From Agriotes lineatus (taxonomy: Eukaryota; Arthropoda; Insecta; Coleoptera; Elateridae): 64,000 nt of DNA. Shown here in pieces: positions 54,291 to 64,000 of this stretch; positions within the stretch are counted from its first letter, which is position 1; each line of letters opens with the position of its first letter. The stretch covers positions 103,410 through 167,409 of the forward strand of contig CALNHX010002801.1 in the NCBI GenBank assembly GCA_940337035.1. The letters run 5' to 3'. The translations under genes and the position numbers were made by a program. The notes below the pieces were generated by a model, which saw only the letters and a program-made list of their open reading frames with translations, was not told where the DNA came from and made no database searches.

Positions 54291-57149
54291 GAAATGCATA
54301 GGCTTTAAGAATCGTACCTACTTAGAGCGGCCATGTAACTAAGCTCCGCCTTCAGTTCACTTCCCAATAATGATTTAGCTGCCTCTCTCTCTTCTCTACT
54401 GATTATTATTAGTGTGAGGCGGTTTTGCTCTTCTTAAAATGCAAGATACATCCTGTCCGATGACTTCTGCATCTTTTTTGGGAAGTTTGAGGTTTACGAT
54501 TATTTTGTCCGTGGGCAATTGTTTTGATGACAGCTTAAGCGCGGATCAAATCATGGGTTGCTTGTAAGAGTTCACGAGCCACCAAAGAACATAACCGTTA
54601 CATAAACCCTTGCTTCTTGAATTCACAAGGTGTTAGGCACATTAGGCCAACAAATGCTGGGTATTTATCTACAAAGACGACGCGGTCTAAGCCGAAATTT
54701 AATTCTAATATTGGCAATTAAGGTAACTAGCCAGAAAAAAAATTGGTAGTGATTATACAAGGGGTTAAAAAATATGGTTGGATGATTTATTGTGACAAAG
54801 TTTTTAAACACCCTGAAATTTTCGAAATAGCCAAAAAATTAATAAAATCTATCAAACATTTATCGACTTATTTGAAAACATTTAAATAGTTTAATCATTT
54901 TTAAAGCCCTCTAGCGGCTAAACTAAGCAACTTTGTATATAGGTAAGTTGGGCAAAATCAACATATTTTGGCCCAAGGAATTTGCAGTTTTCCGTTTTAC
55001 ACGCAATTTCCGGACACCCGTACAGATTAGTTGATTGGTAACTGCGTTCGATATGTACAATTACGGTTACAGTATTGTTACAACGTTATAAGAGAAGTAT
55101 TATTGTACTGTATGAAACAGTATAAATTGTGTCGCCTTAACAATACAATGCAGATGACGTAACAATGCTAAAGAAGAAAAATGATCTTCGTTACAAGAAA
55201 GTCAGTTACATAATGTATAGAAAAATATTCCTTTTTGTATAACTGAATTAAAAATGTAGAATATCATAAAAAAATAAATCACAGCTATACAATGCAAATA
55301 CAAGGCCATTCTATTTTTAAATCAAGATTTTCAATCGCATCTCAGCTGATTAATTATTTACGCTATTATATAAAAATGCAGTGGAAGTTATTATCATGGA
55401 ATGTTTAGCTTCTTGACTCGATAAATGCAATCGTGCAATTTATCTAGCTGGACATTCCCTGTCTGCCAAACAATGCTATTTTGAAATGTGAGGTTGTAGC
55501 TCAAACTGTTCGTTAAACAGTTTTATTTCAGTAAATCGACAACAACTTCAGAAAGCTACATATGAGTATTAGAAAATAGTAATTTGTGCAAAACAACTGA
55601 TACATACATATTTACTTCTTCTCATTATACTATTTTGAATAACCGTGTAAACACGCTGAATTTGACTTACTTAATCATATTTTATAAAATCTCAGTGGTG
55701 GTCTGAAACTGAGAGAAACAGATCAAGATTAATTTTATGTTTATTTGCTCGAATTCATTCAACGAGTTTTTATAAACTTATTTGTTGATAAATGTAAAAC
55801 TTGTGGCTTTATTGTTTGATTGGTTGCTTTTGTCTTTACGAACATTCCTCTATATAACAAGACACAGTTTATTCAATAAATTTTCATTGACATAAATAAA
55901 CGTACACAATGATAGAAGAAATTTGGAGGAATTATTCTATTAATAACAATATATCAAAAACGTGTCTTTCCATTTTCTCTGTGTAAAGCGTACGGTAGTT
56001 TTGTCTTTGACACGGTTAGCCTGCTCTCTTATAGCTCTTATTCCTTGAAGAAGTCTCTTAAAATAGTGTGGGAAGTAATATGGCTCTTCTCCTTAACAAC
56101 AATACAGCTGCTTTGTTTGTAAGCCATACGTGATATACGTGTCGGTTTTCCTGTTCTATATTTGTCTCGCTAAGTATCCCATTCATCAAACCTATCATCT
56201 TTAACAATGCACAGTGATGCCAGAATATTATCAACCGAATCCACCACAAAAGAAGCAATCATTTGGCACTTTGGCAGTCAAACTATAAATAATTTCTCAA
56301 TTACTTCATTAAAGGGTTGAGATTTACAATCAGTCTCTGAGTATTTTCATTGGAAAGAGTTCCCATACGCTTCGTTTTGCCAGCCAAAATATTTTGCCAC
56401 ATGTCTGGGGTACATTCTAAAAGAGTTTCGAGCTATTAATTAGTTACCCTGCTTTTGGACAAAGTTTGTGAATTGATATGCAAAAATAAAGAGCATATCC
56501 ACCTCACATTTACCTCATACCATAGCCAAGTGAGATATTAATTGTCACATCAAGCAATTTGAATTTTTTTCTGAGTCTAGTAATAAGTAACACTCTTTCA
56601 AAAAGCCTAAACGACACCCTGCAGTTAAAATTAGCTGGATCACTTTTTATGTAAGATTCATATAACCATCGACAAAATGTGAAACCATTTTGATAAATCT
56701 ACGTGTCATCGACGTTTACAATGGTTAAATTTTTACTGGAATTTTTCAATTGGAAAAATCTTCTGTCCGTTTAATATGTTTGTAACCCTTAAGTATTGAA
56801 AGTTTTAATTTTGTTTCAAATAATAAATAACTAACAACGCGACAACCTCATTTATATTTTGAAAATTATATACACACTCTGAATAATGTAAACGATTTTT
56901 TGCGCTCAAACCAATTATCGCCTATATACATTCGTTTTATCGACTAAAATTCAGAATTCGGGGTCACTATATTCCCCTCAAAACATTAATGACCAAAAAA
57001 ATAATGTCTAGTTCAGTTACTATCGAAAAAATTAATTTTAAAAATTTTTGTTACTTCAAAAATTAGTCAAAAAGTATAAATAGCTATATAGAAATATTTT
57101 TCCCAAACAATATTAAACTAGTAGCTACTATAACATAACTGGAAATTTT
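54291..57149. other. No confirmed gene
   Basis: AT-rich. A minus-strand stretch (55950-56280) reads like degraded protein in mixed frames (VVDSVDNILASLCIVKDDRF, RISRMAYKQSSCIVVKEKSH) but I cannot assign it to a family. The remainder shows nothing. Confidence 0.4.
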
Positions 57150-58700
57150 ATGGTATTTGCAAGAGTTAACTTTACTTGTTCAAAATGCTCAGCCAGTATG
57201 ACGCTTACCGAAAGAAAAGATTGCTGCGATGGTTATCATTAGTTATGTCCTAGCAGAGCTGACACCAATCCTCACGAGTATTCGAAGTCAATAAAGTATG
57301 GTATTTGGTTTCACATGTCAAATTTAATGGTGAAGGATATTCTGTTGCTGACTTACATTTGGGTATATGGATATTCACAAAATGTTGTTATGCATGAGCA
57401 TAACATTTCCAACCATACAGTTGTCGACTGGTTCCAGTTTTATAGGGTTGAAATTATTTTAAATAAAACTGAAAAAAAATTGGTGGAGTGGGCCAAATTG
57501 TAGAAATTGGCATATCTAAAGGAAAACGTAAATATCATAGAAGAAAACGTATTGAGGAACAGTGGATTATTGGTGGTATACGTCGAGATAGTAAAGAATG
57601 TTTTTTAGTTCCTGCAAAAGATCGATCTTCAGAAATACTTTTGGAAATTATAAGAGACAAAATTTTTCCTGGTACTACCATTTACTGAGAGTGCTGGAAG
57701 GCTTATAACTGTTGTAGCGTAGCGTGATAATTGGCTTAAAAATGCATGTCGGGTAAGAGATGGCCATAAACCAAATCTTGACACTATGTGGCAGAAAGTG
57801 AAATCCGCGTTGTGACAAATGTATTCTGTGCTAAAGCAAATAAAAAGTGAAATGCGCGCTTTGACAGGTCTGGTAAATGACTTAATAGATCTGGAATGTC
57901 GAATGTGATTTGTGTAGTTCAATTGAACAATCAAAAATAACTCTCTAAACAATTGCGATGAAATTTCCAAAACAGCAGGGGGTACGTCTTAAACAAACCC
58001 TTTGGTCACAAATAAGATGGAAAGGGAATGTCAGCCAGGTCAAAAATAACAATTGTAAACGCTCGAAAAGGAAAAGTTTTTTCGACCGACGATTTGTATT
58101 GTACTAAACTACACGCTCCCGATATATAAAATAGTAGCTTCGTTTTCGAGATCACTTATCACTTGCACTTTTACTGAGACTTAATATCGCGTGTTCGTAA
58201 TATTCAAACTTGTAGGCATTTAATAATTAATTCGGTATTGGAAACCAAGCTACTCAAATTCGTACTTGTATTTTAAAATAATATGAAATTTATTTATGTT
58301 ATATATGTTCGTGTGTTCTAAAGAAATAGAAAGGAATGTTATTGTGTTCCACAAATGGCTGTATTTTACTGAACTTAATTCCGCAGTAATAAACAACGTA
58401 ATGGTTACGGTGGCGTAAACCAACCAAATTGGTAACGTTATAGTTCCACTAGAATAAAGCCAAACTGTCTTCAAGAGGAAGGTTATGTGCATTTAACAGC
58501 GAATCGCTCGATATCATTTAAAGATTCCGTCACTGGCTGCCACACCAACACCATCGAGGGGTTTATGGAGACAGGTCAAGGACAAAATTCCAGATAGAAA
58601 TCTACAGAAACAAATGTTTGATTCATATTTGGCTGAGTTTAAGCTTCGTAGAATGGCTTTTACAAAAAAATCCCATGCGCCAAATTTCTATTGTTTATAA
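57150..58700 (+). pseudogene. Merlin (IS1016/ISXO2-like) transposase split by an insertion
   Basis: The frame starts ATG at 57150 with a zinc-ribbon start, CSKCSASMTLTERK, then degrades. It is readable again as KDILLLTYIWVYGYSQNVV, HTVVDWFQFYR (helix-turn-helix) and the ISXO2-like catalytic domain: KGKRKYHRRKRIEEQWIIGG, CFLVPAKDRSSEILLEII, FPGTTIY, ECWKAYNCC (family DCWKAYN). Here a foreign segment of about 775 bp intervenes. The protein resumes NRSISFKDSVTGCHTNTIEG, then WRQVKDKIPDRNLQKQM and FDSYLAEFKLRRMAF, with a stop at 58698-58700. Merlin elements use a DDE-type transposase and make 8-9 bp duplications. Several shifts and stops plus the insertion make it dead. Confidence 0.85.
57716..58490 (+). 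repeat. Dispersed repeat inserted in the Merlin transposase (relative of 5600-6330)
   Basis: This lies exactly where the Merlin protein text is interrupted, between ECWKAYNCC and NRSISFKD. About 600 bases of it are recognisable, inverted, at 5600-6330. The borders are approximate, and I see no convincing terminal inverted repeats or target duplication. It includes short frames such as DGHKPNLDTMWQKVKSAL and SEMRALTGLVNDLIDLECRM across stops, so it may derive from a coding element of unknown family. Confidence 0.72.
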
Positions 58701-61055
58701 TCCAGCTATAATTTAAAATTAAGGTTAGTTTACTTATTTCACTTTAAAATGTTTATGAGTTTATTTATATCTTGTTACATTACATTAGCGTTAAATATTA
58801 TTTTAATTGATACACCTCAATTAAGTTTACTTTGTGTTTTGCACATTTTATGACCACAAAACACTGTCATGTTTACTATTTGATAAATGTTTTTTATTTT
58901 ATTCCGCACTCCGCCAACGGCCGTTAGGCCAATTATAGGCGTCACTGAACATTTGGTTTGTTCCATTGAATTTGCTGAAGACTGGAGGTTTTTAAAATAT
59001 GGTTACCTAAATAATTATGGCAACGAATAAATAAACAAACAATTTACTGCACGATTTTGCACAATATTGCTTACTGTCTGTGTTTTGGTTTGTCTTTTAA
59101 ATTAATTCATGCATAGTAATATATAATCTTTTATTTTCCTGCAGATGTCCAAATTCAACAGGTTAGTTATATTAATCATTTACTTTGAAGTAGTAATTGT
59201 GTAATTAATTTTTGAGTTGATATGCCATTGACATTACATTGTATGTATATTTTATATGTTATGTAAATAATATGTACTGCCTCCATGTGTACTGAATGAA
59301 ATATCTAATAAATTTGTTGAAGGTTAGCTGCTGCAGAGAGAAATCCTGAGAGCAATGAATTTGAAAAATTGTTGTTTTCTGTGTTACTTGCACACATTTT
59401 CTGCACGGTTATGGTAATATTGAGGAATTTGGTATTACTTATTGTGCAGAATATCAATACATGTGCAAATAACACTGAAAATAAACAATTTGCCAATTTA
59501 AAAACTCTCATGTGATTTCTGTTTGTAACGCCTTGCCACTGTTTATTTATTTTGGTTTCCATAGAAACGGGAAGGGAAAAGTAGTGGGGGTAGCGGCTCC
59601 AGACTCTGCATTTTTCCCCTTTTATCGAACGTGTACGATGACAGTTCATCCAACCTCTTAATTTAACAGTTCTTCCGAATATCATCTTGCAGCTTATTTC
59701 AAGTAATTATTAGTGCAGTATTAATTAATAGTTAATTTTATTTAAACTAAATCTTTTCCATCGCATACGTTTCGTTCTAATCTTCAACACAGCATTAGGC
59801 AGATCTCTGCTACAGTCAATTGATGAACTCCAACTAGTCCATAACAATATCCTCCAAATACCTAACTTCTAACGATGCTGACGTTCTATTACTTGGTATA
59901 TGTAAATAAATAATACATGTTTTGAGTTCAAATTTTACTATAATTGTAAATTATTCAATTTTCGTTTGATTGAATCATTTACTTATACATTTCAGAAAGT
60001 GTGAGTATTTTTCTTTAGCAAAGTAACACACCCTTTTTATTGTATTGTAATCTTCACAGATGACAGGTTTTCGCAATTCCGTCTGTCGGTCTGTCTATCT
60101 GTCTGTCTGCCTGTTGACGTAACTCAAAAAGTATTTGTTGTAGGAAGACGATATATTGCATGCGAAACCGAGAAAATTTCGATAAAATATATACAGAGTG
60201 AATACCTTCAAAATAGAATTCTGCCTACTGTTGCTTTAACTCAAGAACTATTGCATAAATGCAAGTAATATTTTGTACATAGTTCAGGTTTTTTAGACCT
60301 AACATATACAAAGTGATCAACTCAAAAAAAAACTGAGAAATAGATAAAGGCAATAATCTCCAAATAGACCATGCTTTACCCCTGATGAAAGTGGGAACCA
60401 ACAGATACCAGATACATGCTCTAAAAAATAAAAGTGGGGTCAACAATAAATGCGTGGCATTTAATGCAGCCGCATCTCACCGATCGGAGGCGTCCTCATT
60501 GGGCGAAGCACCGGCAATTGAAATTGCATTCGCAGGCTCGTTCTCAGGGTTTAAGTTAGAATGTGTTTTTATTTGAAAATGGATGTCATTTGCATTGTCA
60601 AGTGTTCCTTTTTACTGTGTTAAAATTATTACGAACGTGAAGATATTTTTACCCCTATTTTCCTTTGATTTTAAAAATTGTTTAGTGTCACAGCGTCCAT
60701 TTGCAAGGAAAGTACTGAGTAAATCCCTTTGCAGATTTTTTTATACTACTATCCTGATATCACCTAGCCTAGTTACAAAATAGTAGCTGCTGCTACAAAT
60801 TTGTCTATGAATTAAATTTTACATTATTATATTTATTAAAAGTTAACATTCCAACATTCCATCACCATTTCTTATTCATCCAAAAGTTCATATGCCAGAA
60901 CTGCATCCTATCCCATTTTTACTCAATTCCATTCCAACATGTTCTTGTTCCCTATCCCACATGTTCTTTAATTGCACGCCATCTACCTGTATGTATATTG
61001 TATATGCCTACTGTTCTACTTAGTATTATGATAATTAACATAAATTAAAGTGACT
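58701..61055. other. No confirmed gene
   Basis: AT-rich. A 126-codon minus-strand frame (59305-59685) lies in a GC-richer patch around 59540-59680 and has no recognisable domain. A GTCTGTCTATCTGTCTGTC simple repeat is at 60080-60114. A GC-richer piece at 60460-60560 is unassigned. Confidence 0.4.
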
Positions 61056-61290
61056 TACCTCGGACATATTATGCAACATGACAGATACCGTATTCTGCAG
61101 CTTATTATACAAGGAAAGATACAAGGGAAGAGATCAGTCGGTAGAAGAAGAACTTCATGGCTCAGAAACTTAAGGAAGTGATACAGAAAGAGCACCACGT
61201 CTCTATGTCGATCTGCGGTCTCCAAGGTTCAAGTAGCCCTTATGATAGCCAACCTCCGCTAGAAGAGGCAACGAAAGAAGAAGAAGCAAG
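61056..61290 (+). mobile_element. RTE-like LINE, extreme 3' end
   Basis: From TAC at 61056 the frame reads YLGHIMQHDRYRILQLIIQG, KRSVGRRRTSWLRNLRK, a stop, then TTSLCRSAVSKVQVALMIAN. This closely follows the C-terminal text common to RTE-type and related insect LINEs (GRRRxSWLxNLR, KVxxAxMIANxR). It ends in a GAAAGAAGAAGAAG tail near 61270-61284. Only the last 70-80 codons are present, so it is a strongly 5'-truncated insertion, with two internal stops. Confidence 0.78.
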
Positions 61291-62207
61291 TGGCTTATTG
61301 TCATTTTCCAATGGAAGGAAAGTATATCTTTAGTCCCATACGAATTAAGATTACCGTTGTTTGTATTAGTTATCAATTATAATACAAATAATATCATGTT
61401 AATAAAATTTTATTATTTAGCTTAGCGAACTGAAATAAGTTAGTTGTTCCTATTTTTTAATATAAGTATTCATTTAATATCATTACACGGAAGCACACAG
61501 CTACTGCAATATGTATGTACGTAAATCACATTAAGGCAACAAGGTGTCTCTCACTGACAATTTTTTTCAACTTAACCCTACTATAACAGCCATACATAGT
61601 ATTAATAAATTAAAAATCTTCAACAGCCACTTGAAGAAGACAAATCATAGCAAAAGCTCTATCGAAACACAAGTGTAAAAGAACATAATCTTTCAAGTGG
61701 TTTGTTTTGTTATATTCCATTTTGTGAAGCGGTTTTACAATTCTATTGAGTATGACACCTTATTTGTTGAAGTGCGTTGCCGTAGCAGATAATAAACTAT
61801 GATAAAGGTTTTTTAACTTTTAACTGTATTGCAAAACCGCATAGTTTCAAGCGATGAGAACAAGAATTAGGCATTGTTTTTGAACAAGATTTACCGCTTG
61901 ACTTTTTAAATGATACCGTGGAATATATGATACGTGGTAGAAAAACTTATTTTCTCTTTCTAACTACCACAAACGTTTGCATAGTTAGGAAGAACCCAAT
62001 ACAGTTAATACATACAGTGAGAATAATGTAAGACTGTACATGACTGAATTATGCAAAATTAGACATAGGGAATTTACTTAATGTTATCATGGTGTTTGTA
62101 AACAAAATAACAACACTGTTACTACAAAAACGACAATTGTTACTAGCATGGGTAAATTGATTAATGCTAAAATAAAGTTGCCAATGCATAGTCTTACATT
62201 AGTATAG
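61291..62207. other. No gene seen
   Basis: AT-rich sequence with frequent stops in all frames and no repeat that I can recognise. Confidence 0.5.
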
Positions 62208-62768
62208 TACTGGGTGGGCCATAACTCACATTGCCATTGAAAAATTTAATAACTTATTTATTTTTAAGAATAAATAAATCAAAGAAGATCTAAAGAAAAA
62301 CACAGGATTGGATAATTTTGTTGTCTATTTATGGAAGACAATGTAACGTTATTGATGTCTATTTTCGGCCTTGCAGAGAAGCCCTCTTTTTGGGGTATTT
62401 TTCATTACAGATCTCAATATTTCTGGCTGTAGTACGAGAACTTCTTCTTGAGCTGCTGGATCGTCTGGGGCTTGTTGTTAAACACCCACTCTTTCAGATA
62501 AGACCAAAGAAAGAGTCGGGTGCAATAAAGTTGGGTAAACGTGGCGGTCAATCGAATGCCGAGCTTCGCGAAATTCTCAGTTCGTAAAAAATTTCTGATT
62601 TTTAAAAATAACATTCTATAATTTTAGTTCATTGCTTCGTTTTGAATGTCTCCATTATAACTTTTCCAACTGCCATTTACTTATTTCTACCAATAACAAA
62701 CAAAACCATGAACAATTAATAAGTTATTAAATTTTCCAATTGCAATATGCTTTGTGGCCCATCCAGTA
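62208..62768 (-). mobile_element. Internally deleted mariner-type element with TA duplication
   Basis: The element at 62210-62766 (557 bp) is flanked by TA (62208-62209 and 62767-62768). Its ends are inverse copies CTGG(G/A)TGGGCCA followed, about 25 bases inward, by AAAATTTAATAACTTATT on both sides. On the minus strand it retains the transposase tail: LFLWSYLKEWVFNNKPQTIQ (family FLWGYLKxxVYxxKPxTI), preceded in mixed frames by an eroded WPPRSPDLTPLD region. The helix-turn-helix and first two catalytic motifs are gone. Confidence 0.82.
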
Positions 62769-62819
62769 TTATATCTGTATGTGTATATTACCTCGGACTA
62801 ATAGAAGTTGTCAATATAC

Positions 62820-63290
62820 GAAAGAATAGGAAAACATTTTTCTGCTTTCGAAAACAACCAATGCCTTAATTCTAAAGTTATTCTGCCACATCGACGCATT
62901 TGTCTCTTCGATAATTCGGCTTCATGTACCCTTCCTCAAAGAAATTCTCACCTTTGCGTTTTAAGCATGAATTCACTTCAGTTTTTAAGCCGACATCGTC
63001 TCTATAATGCGTTACACCAAGGTGAACTTTCAATTTCCCCAACAGAAAAAAACCCGAGGGTGCGAGATCAGGGAACAGACTGGCCGTAGAAGAATTTCAA
63101 AGCTTTGTGTAAAGGCGCATTGTCGTGCTGTAGGAGCACTCTCTTTTACAGTCGTCTACGGCACTCAATGTCGATTTCATCTTGCTATTGGACAAAAGGT
63201 TGGGGTACGACCATTGTCAAGAAAGCGTCATGCGTTATGAGTAAATCGAGAGTCCCACAACCCGAATTAGATCTTTGCTTCGGTTAGTGG
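62820..63290 (-). pseudogene. Decayed classical mariner transposase C-terminal part
   Basis: On the minus strand, CSYSTTMRLY and then VLLQHDNAPLHKALKFFYGQ (second catalytic Asp motif HDNAP) are followed after a frameshift by LFPDLAPSGFFLLGKLKVHL (family SPDLAPSDxHLF), ENFFEEGYMKPNYRRDKCVD and a stop after VAE. This is the DD34D mariner C-terminus, but the two motifs are closer than 34 residues, so a small deletion exists besides the shift. The SxFF replaces the usual SDY/SDF. The N-terminal half is absent. It lies about 50 bp from the TA-flanked element at 62208-62768 but belongs to a different mariner lineage. Confidence 0.82.
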
Positions 63291-64000
63291 GCACCGATAT
63301 TTGCCCAGAACGTGTAATGGGCAAAATGAAATTTACCCACAATGGGTAGTGGACGAAACTCTTTGATTAGACATTACACGTTGTGTGCTACAACCTGTTC
63401 GTACCATACTCACTTCTCGTTTTCATAGCCAAACAGAAATATTCAACTAAGTAGATTTAAACACGAATTTGAAAAAAGTATCTATCTGCTCAATAAAGCT
63501 TTACCGAACATTGCATACAAGTGGGAAAACAACTAAAAATAAAAATAAGAACACAGCAAGAACAAAGCTAGATATTTTCTTATTTTTACGGAATAAACTC
63601 GAGTGGCACTTTCAATTTCACAATACCGTGGTTTGAACAACAACACTTTACAATTCTGTTTGCTGTCTGGCTGCACGAAGGTAGTACTCTTTTGGAACTC
63701 GTTTTTTGCATACAATTTTGCAAAAACTTCGTTTGAGGTACATATGTTTTAATAGGTCGCCCTCCAACTGCAAACGCCCACCCATAATACTTCAAGAATC
63801 TGATCTGCTGCGATATATTATTCATCTGAAATTTGTATTGGGGCATTATCTTCTACTACAGGCGGAGAAAACTTTTTTAGCCTTTACCACCGTAGTTGTA
63901 GAATCACCTTCTGCCTGTCATTGCAGTTCGTTTCGAGTTGAAGGTAAATACTAAATACGTTGTGAATAATATGGCATAGCCAAAACGCGAATACGGGTTG
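63291..64000. other. No confirmed gene; small inverted repeat
   Basis: AACGTGTAATG at 63310-63320 and its inverse CATTACACGTT at 63372-63382 bracket ACCCACAATGGGT, forming a possible hairpin. 63586-63954 is open on both strands (86 codons minus, 82 codons plus), but neither translation has a recognisable domain. Confidence 0.4.

Noticed and set aside
55950..56280. PIF/Harbinger-like nuclease C-terminus on the minus strand
   Set aside because: The text is protein-like across frames but lacks a diagnostic motif (for example a clear LHN box), so I could not assign it.
57629..57970. 113-codon minus-strand frame as a gene
   Set aside because: It lies antisense to the Merlin transposase and the inserted repeat and has no domain of its own.
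63586..63954. Overlapping open frames on both strands near the window end
   Set aside because: Neither frame has a recognisable motif and no splice signals frame them clearly.

Overview
This window is eukaryotic and almost certainly insect. Four things support this: spliced GT-AG exons of a muscle-type immunoglobulin-repeat protein, AT-rich non-coding DNA, many short remnants of insect-typical transposons (mariner/Tc1, hAT, Merlin, and CR1-, R1-, Jockey- and RTE-like LINEs), and a tRNA-derived SINE. I cannot name the species. There is no operon structure, CRISPR array, rRNA or plasmid/phage feature. One host gene is well supported: two + strand exons (509-1609 and 6883-7055) of an I-set Ig protein. 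Their splice phases match, and the second exon ends in the middle of an Ig domain. I do not see the exon that completes that domain, so the rest of the window is probably one very large intron, or an intron plus intergenic DNA.

Layout. 1-7.1 kb: the Ig exons and a 5.3-kb intron carrying a deleted mariner-like element, its 132-bp palindromic relative and a dispersed repeat. 7.57-8.81 kb: a hAT-type MITE with a second hAT-type MITE inserted in it, each with a perfect 8-bp target duplication. 9.6-13.5 kb: a near-intact CR1-like LINE with one nonsense codon in ORF2. 15.9-18.3 kb: two decayed LINE fragments on opposite strands. 20.6-23.5 kb: two long palindromes. 24.98-30.44 kb: a full-length but internally deleted R1-clade LINE with a 14-bp target duplication and a UAAUG stop/start overlap between its ORFs. 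31.2 kb: a tRNA-derived SINE. 31.5-38.5 kb: AT-rich DNA without recognisable genes.

38.5-49.4 kb is the most rearranged part. It holds a palindromic TA-flanked element, broken LINE pieces, a 111-bp tandem array, a roughly 0.9-kb tandem duplication with a minisatellite, a broken THAP-domain gene with a duplicated segment, an apparently intact mariner-superfamily transposon with TIRs of about 100 bp, another RT fragment, and a Foldback/MULE-like element with a 9-bp target duplication. 53.2 kb: a THAP-domain reading frame followed by a three-copy tandem repeat. 57.2-58.7 kb: a Merlin transposase split by a copy of the dispersed repeat also found, inverted, at 5.6-6.3 kb. 61.1 kb: an RTE-like LINE tail. 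62.2-63.3 kb: two mariner remnants on the minus strand.

The genes do not form a pathway. The window records successive transposon insertions around one muscle-protein gene. The items most worth follow-up are the hAT MITE saturated with TATCGAT motifs, the Foldback-like element, the intact mariner, the coupled R1 ORFs and the split Merlin. I see no clear evidence of a wholly new biological system.
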